64,000 nucleotides of DNA, taken from Motilimonas cestriensis. Lineage in GTDB: Bacteria; Pseudomonadota; Gammaproteobacteria; Enterobacterales; CBDFNC01. The notes under the pieces are model-generated. The model had not been told where the DNA came from, did no database searches, and saw nothing but the letters and a program-made list of their open reading frames with translations. Position numbers and translations under genes: made by a program. The DNA lies in NCBI RefSeq assembly GCF_021295315.1, contig NZ_JAIMJA010000006.1, positions 62,001 through 126,000 on the forward strand. Direction: 5' to 3'. Below are positions 18,084-26,339 of this stretch, piece after piece (within the stretch, counting starts at the first letter, position 1; the number at the start of each line of letters is the position of its first letter).

Positions 18084-19547
18084 TTATTCTCCTACCTGAA
18101 CGTTTTTAAAGCGGCAGGCGGGAATGCCGTGGGCTAAGCGCATTATTTGATTGGGCTGGCCTTTACCGCATTGAAACACCGGTTGCAGCTGCCAAGTTCG
18201 TTCATCACCTACCATATCGAGGGCGTTCCAGAAGCTCAGGCTATCACCGCGGTAGGTAGCATTGCGCACCATATGGGTGATCTTGCCGTGTTTAATTTTC
18301 CACGCAACTTCGGTAGCAAAATGGAAGTTTTCACGGTTAGAGCCAATCGACCATGAGCGCGGGGTTTCCATTAACAAGCCGTTTTCAGTGGCGGCAATGA
18401 TATCGGCCAGACTGCCATCTTGGCCGGGATCGATGTTGATGTTGTTCATGCGCTCGATGGGCAGGTTACTGTAGTTTTGCGCACGGCTGGTGGCGCCTGA
18501 CGCACTAAAAATAGTACGGCCAGCTTTGGCGTTGGCTTCCATGATCATTTGACGTGAGGTGATGGCATCTTGCAACACACCGTTTTTGATTAAGGTGACA
18601 TTGCGCGCTTTAACGCCATCGTCATCATAACCAATAGAGCCGGGTGAGTTAGCCACCGTGCCATCGGCGCGCGCCGTGAGCTTGTGACTGCCAAACTGCA
18701 GTTGACCAAAGTCGGCTAAATCCACGTGTGAGCCGCCGGCATACGACAACTCATAGCCTAAGATGCGGTCGAGCTCTAAGGCGTGACCGATGGTTTCGTG
18801 GGTTTGCAGTGCCATCATCTCAGGCAATAAAATCACATCGCATACTTCTTTTTCACACTCAGGGGCATCGAGTAATGCCAGTAACTCTTCGCGGATGCGG
18901 GCGGTGTGATCAAATTGAGCATCGTTGATGATGTTTTCCCAGCCAGTAGTGCCGTTGGCGTCTTGTGGTAAGTTGAAGGTGCGACGACATTGCTCACCGT
19001 TTTGGTCTTTGGCGTAGGCAAATAGCTCGGCATCGAGTTCAATTAGGTGGCGACGAATCTCACTGCCTTCACTGTCAATATAGAGGATATCGCGCTTGTA
19101 GAAGCTGGCCGATACGCCCCAATAATCAAAGCGCTTATCAGCCAGCTGGCTATCGAGTTGTAATAAGCGTGCCAGTTTGTCTTGAGTAGAAACGGTAAAG
19201 GGATCGATTTGACAAGGTGAGGTGTAGCTATCTTGAATAACCGCTTTTGGCGCAAGGCTGACTTTTTGTTGGATATAGTCGCTAGCGGTTTTCGCCTTTG
19301 CAATGGCTTGCACGCCAGCTTGCTGCATCGCCGTTAAGGTCATCACTTCACTGGATGCAAAGCCCCATGCGCCATTAACTAATACGCGAATGCCATAGCC
19401 TTGCTTGCTGGCGAGGTTGTATTTGTCGATATCGCCTTTCATGGTAGAAATGCTTTCTTCTTCATCTTGTTGATGAATGCGAATATCGGCGTAGTCAGCG
19501 CCTTGGTCTTTTAGATAAGCGATGACCTGTCTAGCGTGATCGAACAT
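18084..19547 (-). CDS. TldD-type zinc metallopeptidase subunit
   Basis: 487-residue catalytic subunit of the TldD/PmbA family with the motif QTHETIGHALE (HExxxH) near residues 252-262, as in TldD. It also has the family block DDDGVKARNVTLIKNGVLQ. With its 2-bp-distant partner it should form a heterodimeric protease that acts on unstructured peptides through a narrow chamber. It is diverged from canonical TldD, and the pair stands alone, not beside RNase G genes, so it is probably a paralogous second set. Its substrate is unknown; no peptide precursor gene is visible nearby. Confidence 0.82.
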   Translation of the reverse strand: MFDHARQVIAYLKDQGADYADIRIHQQDEEESISTMKGDIDKYNLASKQGYGIRVLVNGAWGFASSEVMTLTAMQQAGVQAIAKAKTASDYIQQKVSLAPKAVIQDSYTSPCQIDPFTVSTQDKLARLLQLDSQLADKRFDYWGVSASFYKRDILYIDSEGSEIRRHLIELDAELFAYAKDQNGEQCRRTFNLPQDANGTTGWENIINDAQFDHTARIREELLALLDAPECEKEVCDVILLPEMMALQTHETIGHALELDRILGYELSYAGGSHVDLADFGQLQFGSHKLTARADGTVANSPGSIGYDDDGVKARNVTLIKNGVLQDAITSRQMIMEANAKAGRTIFSASGATSRAQNYSNLPIERMNNINIDPGQDGSLADIIAATENGLLMETPRSWSIGSNRENFHFATEVAWKIKHGKITHMVRNATYRGDSLSFWNALDMVGDERTWQLQPVFQCGKGQPNQIMRLAHGIPACRFKNVQVGE

Positions 19548-20209
19548 ATCACTGAGCCTCTTTATTTTTAGGTAGCGTGTCGGGCATAAATTAATCCATG
19601 CTAGCTACTTGTGAGTGGTAGGGTGAGAAACAGAGCATGGTTTTAACTATCTATACCCAATCAATCCGCTTTTATTTTAGATTTACGTTACTAGGCGTGC
19701 GGTTGAGCGCACTTAAAAACTTTCTCACTTGCTATGTCGATTGATTATACAGCAGTGATTTTTAGGTGGCTGATTTTTCATGGGTTAATACGCTAGGTTT
19801 GTTATTTCTAGGCAGTATTTGAGTCCGACAGTGTCAGTGTGCGAGACGATCGGGTTGTTAATTAACCCTGATCTTGGATAAGCGAAATAGTATGCTTTAC
19901 TGCAAAAACGCGGTGAATAGACCCAAACAATATCCAGTAAATAACGTTGAGCGCTGTATCATGAGATTGTTTGGGTGTATGTCCCTATACGCTTTTTGTT
20001 TTCATCTCTGAAAACGAAATTTTGCCGTAAACCATACTTTATCTTTAAGAAGCCTTAAATCGGCATGGTGAAGTTATTTGGTTTTAGCCATTGATGGCCC
20101 AATATTTTTCGGTCTAGTTTCACTAGCGCGCAAATATTGATGCTGAGTGTCAGCGGTAACGCTGCTTTAAAAATCCATGACCGCTGTTCAGTTAAGTCTA
20201 GCGCTTGTG
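19548..20209. other. 662-bp intergenic gap with a long inverted repeat
   Basis: No protein gene is supported here. An 11-bp perfect inverted repeat, ACCCAAACAAT (19921-19931) and ATTGTTTGGGT (19966-19976), encloses 34 nt. A second near-palindrome, GGGTTGTTAATTAACCC, lies at about 19853-19869. The rest looks like ordinary sequence; it could hold a small RNA, which I cannot show. Confidence 0.45.
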
Positions 20210-20431
20210 TTAATAGTGAGGAGGAGGGGTTTCGTCTTCTTCGCGAGCGATTTGTCCACTTTGTACATCTTTGACTTTATTGACTAGGTACTTCATTTGT
20301 TCGCGTTGTAATTCAAGGCGGTTTTGCATCGATGCGATTTCAGTGTTTAACGCCTCAATGGTATCGTCTTGAAACGCGACCTTGGTTTCTAAATATTCTA
20401 GTCGAGTAATCACTTCTTCAAGGTTATTCAT
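20210..20431 (-). CDS. slyX: SlyX protein
   Basis: 73-residue coiled-coil protein with the SlyX hallmark C-terminus PPPHY and the heptad-rich body (LEYLETKVAFQDDTIEALN). SlyX is conserved next to fkpA/slyD in enterics; its function is unknown. Here it overlaps the end of a WD40 lipoprotein gene by 8 bp and is probably translated by coupling to it. Confidence 0.92.
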   Translation of the reverse strand: MNNLEEVITRLEYLETKVAFQDDTIEALNTEIASMQNRLELQREQMKYLVNKVKDVQSGQIAREEDETPPPHY

Positions 20432-21413
20432 GGGGTACGCTCTTGTCTAAAGTCCAAGTTTCAAAAAAACCAGCTGAGCTTTCACTGAGGATTTGCCCAT
20501 CTGCTAAAGTGGCTGAGTATACAACAGCGCTTTTCGGTCGGCTGTTTTTTCTTGGACTAACATGCCATTTTTGTAATTGTTGGCCAGTTTGACTGTCCCA
20601 TAATGCTAGCATGCGGGCTGGTGACCCTGTTAGTAGATATTTGCCTTGCTCAACAAAGCGTACGGTACTGAAAATTTCTTGGCGGGCGATAAATTTTAGT
20701 CGACTAACAGGCTGGCCCGTTTGCATGCTCCAGATATTGGCTTGTTTTTGGTTGTCAGCGGTAAAAATATACTTACCTTCGCGCTCTAGTTTAACCATGG
20801 TCACTCGGCTGGGATGAGAAAAGCGATGCAGTACTTGTGCGGTGCGGGTGTCCCAGAAGTAGGCGGTATAATCATTACCGCCAGTTAATGCATAATGTCC
20901 GTTGGCCGACATATCTACCGCGTTTATTTTTTCGGTATGGCCGAGAAACTCAATGCGTCTTCCTGTTTCTAAATCAATGTGTACCGCTTTGCCTGTTGCT
21001 AAGCCATACAGCACGTAACGTCCTTGTGCTGAGATCACTATGTCTCGAATATTAGATTCAGGAATTTTGTAATAGCCTTTGGCTTCACCTGTCGCAACGT
21101 CCCAGACCACGAATTCGTCGCTACTGGCGGTGACCACATGGCTGGCATCATCAGAAAATTTAGTCAAAAATACGCCATTTTGCGTATCATTTTGATGGCT
21201 CCATTGATATTTAAGCGCATTTTTTTTATTGTCCCATAGGCTAATGCCGTGGTGAATGGACGAAATAACGCTGTAATGTCCATCTGTTGAAATATCAGCG
21301 TCATACGCGCCTTCAGCCGCGTGTTCGATTTTTGTGGCTGACAGTTGCTCACCGCTGCATGCAGTTAACAAGACTGCCGAGATCACAGATAGAAAGATTG
21401 CACCTTTTGTCAT
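20424..21413 (-). CDS. WD40-repeat lipoprotein
   Basis: 329-residue lipoprotein (lipobox LLTAC, Cys19) made of WD40 blades, for example VITASSDEFVVWDVATG, ALTGGNDYTAYFWDT, YIFTADNQKQANIWS and YLLTGSPARMLALWD, giving a beta-propeller for protein contacts in the periplasm or at the outer membrane. It ends within slyX (8-bp overlap). No enzymatic motif is visible. Such propellers often scaffold envelope complexes; its partner cannot be named. The divergent gene is fkpA, a periplasmic foldase, so a shared role in envelope protein folding is possible but inferred. Confidence 0.8.
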   Translation of the reverse strand: MTKGAIFLSVISAVLLTACSGEQLSATKIEHAAEGAYDADISTDGHYSVISSIHHGISLWDNKKNALKYQWSHQNDTQNGVFLTKFSDDASHVVTASSDEFVVWDVATGEAKGYYKIPESNIRDIVISAQGRYVLYGLATGKAVHIDLETGRRIEFLGHTEKINAVDMSANGHYALTGGNDYTAYFWDTRTAQVLHRFSHPSRVTMVKLEREGKYIFTADNQKQANIWSMQTGQPVSRLKFIARQEIFSTVRFVEQGKYLLTGSPARMLALWDSQTGQQLQKWHVSPRKNSRPKSAVVYSATLADGQILSESSAGFFETWTLDKSVPHE

Positions 21414-21544
21414 CTTTATAGTCTACTAATTTTGTTTTGTTTGCTGCGTGATAGCGTTAGTATAAATGGATTTATTACGCTAAGCCCCTCTTTGTGTTTT
21501 GATTATGCGCGATGAGGCGATTTTTTTTTGGGAGAGTTATTTAC

Positions 21545-22372
21545 ATGAACAATATTTTTAAGATATCGCTACTTGCTGGTGCTGTACTCGCTGCTGCGGG
21601 TTGTAATGATAAGTCAGCAGAAACAGCCCCTAAAGTGGCTGAAGTTGAAGCGGTATCTGCAGCAGTTGAAACTGCCCCTTCAGCAGCACCTGCTGTAGAA
21701 TTTGAGAATGAAAATGCAAAAGCAGCATATGCGATTGGTGCATCGGTTTCGCGTTACATTGAAAAGACGTTAGCTGAGCAAGAGCAACTAGGCGTGACAT
21801 TAGATAAAGAGCAAATTATTGCGGGTATCTCAGATGCACTGCGTGGTGAGTTAAAGCTGAAAGACGAAGATGTGATTGCAACACTGCAAGCGTACGACAA
21901 AAAGCTAAGTGAAATTGCGCAAGCGAAACAAGCTGAAGCGACTGAGAAGGCTAAAACTGAAGCAACGGCTTACTTAGCTGAGAATGCTAAAAAAGAAGGC
22001 GTAACAACAACGGCTTCTGGTCTACAGTACCAAGTATTAACGGCTGCTGAAGGCGACAAGCCAAGTGCTGAAGATACAGTAACTGTTCATTACGAAGGTC
22101 GTTTGTTAAACGGCGAAGTATTTGATAGCTCTATCACTCGTGGTCAGCCAGCTACTTTCCCGCTTAACCGCGTTATTGCAGGTTGGACCGAAGGTGTTCA
22201 ACTTATGTCTGTTGGCTCTAAATACCAGTTCACTATTCCTGCTGAACTAGCATATGGCGAGCAAGGTGCGGGTAATATTCCTCCTCACTCTGCGTTAATC
22301 TTTGATGTTGAGCTAATCTCAATTGAAAAGGCGGAAGCTGAATCTGCGGTTGCAGAAACGCCAGCTGAATAA
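21545..22372 (+). CDS. fkpA: Periplasmic FKBP-type peptidyl-prolyl isomerase FkpA
   Basis: Periplasmic folding chaperone and proline isomerase. The signal peptide (about 1-18) may be a lipoprotein signal: Cys20 follows AAAG, so Mip-like lipidation is possible. A helical N-terminal dimer domain (about 55-150) leads to a C-terminal FKBP domain (about 165-260) with VTVHYEGRLLNGEVFDSS and IPAELAYGEQGAGNIPPHS. The start at 21545 was chosen over upstream ATG codons because of the signal peptide and a GGGAGAG site. It ends before a strong terminator. Confidence 0.93.
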   Translation: MNNIFKISLLAGAVLAAAGCNDKSAETAPKVAEVEAVSAAVETAPSAAPAVEFENENAKAAYAIGASVSRYIEKTLAEQEQLGVTLDKEQIIAGISDALRGELKLKDEDVIATLQAYDKKLSEIAQAKQAEATEKAKTEATAYLAENAKKEGVTTTASGLQYQVLTAAEGDKPSAEDTVTVHYEGRLLNGEVFDSSITRGQPATFPLNRVIAGWTEGVQLMSVGSKYQFTIPAELAYGEQGAGNIPPHSALIFDVELISIEKAEAESAVAETPAE

Positions 22373-22391
22373 GTTTCTTTGATAACAAAAC

Positions 22392-22420
22392 AAAAGGGCG
22401 CTCAGTGAGCGCCCTTTTTT
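22392..22420 (+). terminator. Rho-independent terminator after fkpA
   Basis: GGGCGCTCA/TGAGCGCCC stem followed by T residues; flanking A and T runs make it partly symmetrical. Confidence 0.85.
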
Positions 22421-22458
22421 ATTTATTAGCGGTAACGATTAACGTGTCTAGCTAAGTA

Positions 22459-22938
22459 TTATGCTTCTGGCTGCAGGTGCTTTTGGTGCAATGTGGCTAA
22501 TAGTTGGTCTTCTAGCTCGAATCGCTGTTCCATGATTTGTCCTAGTTGTGACAAGTCATGATCAAAGTCCTCGGCTGCCTCATCATCAATCTTATCAGCG
22601 TATTTATCGTTAAACTCAAGTGCTGAGTCGGTCGTATCTGAAATTCGCGGGTAAATGTCTTGGGCTAATTTGGCGCTTTGCTCGCCGTGACTTTCACATT
22701 CAGAAACCACTTGGTCATACACTTCAAAGTGGCCTGTTGACATGTAGTCAACTAAAGATTGGCAAAATGCTTGTATTTGCTCAAGGCTCGGCAGCGAATG
22801 CTGCTCTTTGTTATATGGCGGTAAGCCAGCCAGTTCGCAGTACTCAACTAATACTTTTTGGCGGTCATTTAACCAATTGTCAATAATATGAGATGTACCA
22901 CCCCACTCCTGTTTTGCTTGTTCAAGTTTGGTTAGCAT
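22459..22938 (-). CDS. rsd: Rsd/AlgQ family anti-sigma70 regulator
   Basis: 159-residue helical protein that binds region 4 of sigma70 and lowers its use in stationary phase. Family features are the N-terminus LTKLEQAKQEWGGTSHIIDNWL, FCQSLVDYMSTGHFEVYDQV and the acidic C-terminal half. The gene is divergent from nudC with 45 bp between the starts, as in enteric genomes where rsd neighbours nudC and hemE. It is not distinguishable from AlgQ by sequence alone. Confidence 0.9.
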   Translation of the reverse strand: MLTKLEQAKQEWGGTSHIIDNWLNDRQKVLVEYCELAGLPPYNKEQHSLPSLEQIQAFCQSLVDYMSTGHFEVYDQVVSECESHGEQSAKLAQDIYPRISDTTDSALEFNDKYADKIDDEAAEDFDHDLSQLGQIMEQRFELEDQLLATLHQKHLQPEA

Positions 22939-22983
22939 ATTATGTCCTTGGTTTTTATTTTTATTGCCATATTGATATAAGTA

Positions 22984-23892
22984 ATGAAAAGCACGCTTAT
23001 CGTCAACTCTAATTTGGTTACTGAATCCCGCTTCATGTATAACTGTGAGCTATATGGAAATTGTGAGGACTTAATTTTGCAAAATAATCAAATCCATCTA
23101 TCACCTGATTTGGTGGCATGGTGGTTCATTATCTGTGATGGTCAATTACTAGTGACCAATGGCCAACAGCCGGTGCCTTTTGGTTGTTTAAAAGAGTTAC
23201 CGTTTCCCGATTTAGCCCTTGAGCAGTGTATTCATATTGGTCAGTTTGAAGAAACGCCGGCTTACTTGTTCCAGTTAACCGATGCCTCTACTGATATGGG
23301 ATTAGGGGAATATCAAGGCTTGCGTTATTTGCTGGGTAAAGTTGATGATGATTTATTCAATTTGGCTGGCCGCGCGTTTCAAGTTGTAAACTTCCTTGAT
23401 ACCCATCGTTTTTGTGGCCAATGCGGTAAGCAGATGCACCGTATTGACTGGGAGCTGGCGATGAAATGCTATGACTGTGGTCATCGCTGCTATCCGCGCG
23501 TGTCGCCCTGTATTATCGTGGCAATCAGAAAGGGTAAGCAAGTATTGTTAGCCAACCATGTACGCCATAACAAGCCGGGCCAAGAAATTTATACTACCTT
23601 AGCTGGTTTTACTGAAGCAGGGGAAACTTTAGAGCAGTGCGTTGAGCGCGAGGTGTTTGAAGAGGCTGGGATCAAGGTTAAAAATATTAGCTATGTGAAA
23701 AGCCAACCTTGGCCATTTCCCCATTCGTTAATGATGGGCTTTATTGCTGACTATGACAGTGGTGAGCTAAACATTGATAAGCACGAGCTAAACGACGCTA
23801 ACTGGTACGATTTTAATAACCTGCCTTTGTTACCGCCTCATGGCACGATTGCACGGCACTTAATTGAAAAAGTGCGTCAGCGTTGCCGTTAA
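22984..23892 (+). CDS. nudC: NADH pyrophosphatase / NAD-cap decapping enzyme NudC
   Basis: Nudix hydrolase that cleaves NAD(H) and removes NAD caps from RNA. A zinc ribbon (CGQC near 139, then [10 protein letters not shown]) precedes the Nudix box [23 protein letters not shown], here given only by its key residues: the REVFEEAG core and the upstream Gly-Glu pair. The NudC-specific SQPWPFP motif follows. At 302 residues it is longer than the usual approximately 257 at the N-terminus, so the true start may be further in (Met18). Tail-to-head before hemE. Confidence 0.93.
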   Translation: MKSTLIVNSNLVTESRFMYNCELYGNCEDLILQNNQIHLSPDLVAWWFIICDGQLLVTNGQQPVPFGCLKELPFPDLALEQCIHIGQFEETPAYLFQLTDASTDMGLGEYQGLRYLLGKVDDDLFNLAGRAFQVVNFLDTHRFCGQCGKQMHRIDWELAMKCYDCGHRCYPRVSPCIIVAIRKGKQVLLANHVRHNKPGQEIYTTLAGFTEAGETLEQCVEREVFEEAGIKVKNISYVKSQPWPFPHSLMMGFIADYDSGELNIDKHELNDANWYDFNNLPLLPPHGTIARHLIEKVRQRCR

Positions 23893-23986
23893 TCACGGTG
23901 AGTTGTCACGTTCGGCTGACATTTACTTTTCCCTTGATGGCGGGCTTTGCTACAATTCGCGACAGAATCAATGCAATGGAAGTTTT

Positions 23987-25051
23987 ATGAACGAGTTAAA
24001 AAATGATCGTTACCTTAGAGCGCTGCTAAAACAGCCTGTCGACAAAACGCCGGTATGGATGATGCGTCAAGCAGGCCGCTATTTACCTGAATATAAAGCA
24101 ACGCGCGCGCAGGCTGGCGATTTTATGTCGTTATGTAAAAATGCTGAACTTGCCTGTGAAGTGACACTACAGCCATTACGCCGTTTTCCTCTTGATGCTG
24201 CGATTTTGTTTTCGGATATTTTAACTATTCCCGATGCGATGGGGTTAGGTTTATATTTTGAAACGGGTGAGGGCCCTAAGTTTGAACGCCCAATCACTTG
24301 TAAGGCCGATGTTGATAAAATTGGTATCCCCGATCCTGAAGGTGAGTTGCAGTATGTGATGAATGCTGTGCGCACGATTCGCCGCGAGTTAAAAGGCGAA
24401 GTACCTCTCATTGGCTTCTCAGGAAGCCCTTGGACATTAGCGACTTATATGGTGGAAGGCGGCTCATCAAAAGCGTTCACTAAAATTAAGAAAATGGCAT
24501 TTGCTGAGCCGAAGACTTTGCATCTGCTACTTGATAAAGTGGCCGATTCAGTGATCAGCTACCTTAATGCGCAAGTGGCTGCGGGTGCACAATCATTAAT
24601 GATTTTTGATACTTGGGGCGGGGTGTTGTCACCGCGTGATTACCGCGAGTTTTCGCTGCAATATATGGCGAAAATTGTTGATGGTCTAACGCGTGAAAAT
24701 GATGGCCGTAAGGTGCCTGTGACTCTCTTTACTAAAAACGGTGGCATGTGGCTTGAAGATATCGCAGCAACAGGTTGTGATGCCATAGGCTTAGATTGGA
24801 CTATAGATATCGCCAATGCTAAAGCCCGTGTTGGCGATAAAGTTGCATTGCAAGGTAACATGGACCCTTCCATGCTATATGCTCCGCCACAGCGTATTCG
24901 TGAAGAAGTGGCGCACATACTGTCAGGCTTCGGTGAAGGCACGGGGCATGTGTTTAACTTGGGCCATGGTATTCACTTAGATGTCGATCCAGAGCACGCG
25001 GGCGTGTTTATTGATGCAGTACATGAGCTAAGTCAGCCTTACCACAAGTAA
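23987..25051 (+). CDS. hemE: Uroporphyrinogen decarboxylase
   Basis: Converts uroporphyrinogen III to coproporphyrinogen III in heme synthesis, in the cytoplasm. It is 354 residues and begins with the typical [31 protein letters not shown] block (Arg37-type substrate residues), followed by the Asp in LFSDILT and the conserved FTKNGG region. Start at 23987: the ATG follows GGAAG, and family similarity begins there; an ATG farther upstream would run back into nudC. The gene sits in the conserved rsd-nudC-hemE order. Confidence 0.95.
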   Translation: MNELKNDRYLRALLKQPVDKTPVWMMRQAGRYLPEYKATRAQAGDFMSLCKNAELACEVTLQPLRRFPLDAAILFSDILTIPDAMGLGLYFETGEGPKFERPITCKADVDKIGIPDPEGELQYVMNAVRTIRRELKGEVPLIGFSGSPWTLATYMVEGGSSKAFTKIKKMAFAEPKTLHLLLDKVADSVISYLNAQVAAGAQSLMIFDTWGGVLSPRDYREFSLQYMAKIVDGLTRENDGRKVPVTLFTKNGGMWLEDIAATGCDAIGLDWTIDIANAKARVGDKVALQGNMDPSMLYAPPQRIREEVAHILSGFGEGTGHVFNLGHGIHLDVDPEHAGVFIDAVHELSQPYHK

Positions 25052-25070
25052 CTTTAGCATCCCCTGCAAC

Positions 25071-25108
25071 AGGCCGCTGACGCGAAAATCGTCTCAGCGG
25101 CCTTTTTG
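25071..25108 (+). terminator. Rho-independent terminator after hemE
   Basis: AGGCCGCTGA pairs with TCAGCGGCCT, followed by a T run. Confidence 0.85.
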
Positions 25109-25250
25109 TGTCGGTAGGATTAATTTGATAGGGGCCTCTTCATCACCTAAGCTTAGCCTGCGCATTCACCGCCTTTATATCGTTTTCGTGTTAATATGGC
25201 GATAACCATTGGTATGATTAACTTCCCCTCGATGTTTGGAGCTAGATTGT

Positions 25251-25763
25251 ATGCCGACTATTGCTGAAACCGATCGCTTGATACTGCGTTTTTTTGAATC
25301 AGATGATGTTGATGTTATCTATGAAATTATGTCAAATCGCCAAGTCATGAAATTCTCCATTAGCGGTCCGCTGAATCGTAAACAAGCCAATACATTTCTT
25401 GACAGTATTCTTGATACTTATACTAGTAAGGGGTTTAGTTTGTGGGCGGTGCACAGTAAAGAGGATGAGCGGGTGATAGGTTTTTGCGGTCATTTTTTTC
25501 ATCGTCTTGAAGGTAAAGATGAAATTGAGTTGGTCTATCGTTTACTACCTGATTACTGGGGGCAAGGGTTAGCGAGTGAGGCTGCGCGAGCCGCAACAGA
25601 CTATGCATTTAATCAATTAGGTCTGGATAGATTGATATCGTTTATTGCTGATAATAATGAAGCGTCTAAGCGGGTGGCAGAAAGTTCTGGTTTTAAGTTG
25701 GAGCGAGAAACCCACTTCTATGATAAGCCGGTGTTGGTTTATAGTTTGGAAAAAAAGGCTTAG
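25251..25763 (+). CDS. GNAT family N-acetyltransferase (RimJ/RimL-like)
   Basis: 170-residue acetyltransferase with the GNAT fold: ETDRLILRFF start, acetyl-CoA loop YWGQGLASEA (about 105-114) and C-terminal RVAESSGFKLERE. The pattern is that of the ribosomal-protein alanine acetyltransferase-like group, which acts on protein N-termini or small amines; the substrate is not shown. The ATG at 25251 follows GGAG by 8 nt and starts the family similarity. Confidence 0.8.
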   Translation: MPTIAETDRLILRFFESDDVDVIYEIMSNRQVMKFSISGPLNRKQANTFLDSILDTYTSKGFSLWAVHSKEDERVIGFCGHFFHRLEGKDEIELVYRLLPDYWGQGLASEAARAATDYAFNQLGLDRLISFIADNNEASKRVAESSGFKLERETHFYDKPVLVYSLEKKA

Positions 25764-25899
25764 CTTGTTGAATTTTTGAATGATTGGCGAGATGTATTTT
25801 GCTCCATGATTGGAGCTATTCTCTGTGGATGTCTTACTTTCTTTTTTCTTATTACAGTTACTGCTTTTTAATGCTTAGCGTTAAGCATTGGTAGGTTAA

Positions 25900-26022
25900 T
25901 TATTTAACTTTTTTCTCTTTCTTTTTAGCGAAAAAGTTTAAGTTTAAACCTGCTTTACGTTGCGCTTCGCGTTCTTGAATCGTGGCACGTGTAAAGTCTA
26001 ATGCTGAGCTACCTAATAACAT
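25900..26022 (-). CDS. Small basic protein, unknown
   Basis: Possible 40-residue protein ending in a Lys-rich tail (KKKEKKVK), with ATIQEREAQRKAGLNLNFF before it. AGAGGT lies about 8 nt before the ATG at 26022. A longer reading from 26100 is possible but has no Shine-Dalgarno of note. No family is recognised. It sits alone between a GNAT gene and a chitinase. Confidence 0.4.
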   Translation of the reverse strand: MLLGSSALDFTRATIQEREAQRKAGLNLNFFAKKKEKKVK

Positions 26023-26285
26023 AATATTACCTCTGTTTGATTTAAGTTGTTTATCTAAGATTTTCTTTTTTATCCCTTTCTTAAGGAACGCGTTCATCAT
26101 ACTGCGTCAGATCACACTTTTCAATGTTTTTCTGTAAAATAATTACGAAAAAATGTGATCTTTATCCTTTGGCTCATTTTAATGTGATTTCGATCAATTT
26201 AAATTCGGCATTTTTTGTAATAAGTGTAATTTTGTTACAGTTTGATGCCAATTAGATGGTGAATAGATGAAAAGTATTCAGGATC
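26023..26285. other. Intergenic stretch with inverted TGTGATCT half-sites
   Basis: AGATCACA (26109-26116) and TGTGATCT (26154-26161) form an 8-bp inverted pair 37 nt apart, upstream of the small basic gene. A second TGTGATTTCGATCA near 26190 resembles a CRP-type operator half. No gene is seen. Confidence 0.4.
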
Positions 26286-26309
26286 AAAAAAGGGATGCCG
26301 AAGCATCCC
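26286..26309 (-). terminator. Terminator of the second chitinase
   Basis: On the minus strand, GGGATGC-TTCG-GCATCCC is followed by six T residues. The stem uses a UUCG-type tetraloop. Confidence 0.9.
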
Positions 26310-26339
26310 TTAAGGTGAGTTAGAAAATCTAACTAGCTA

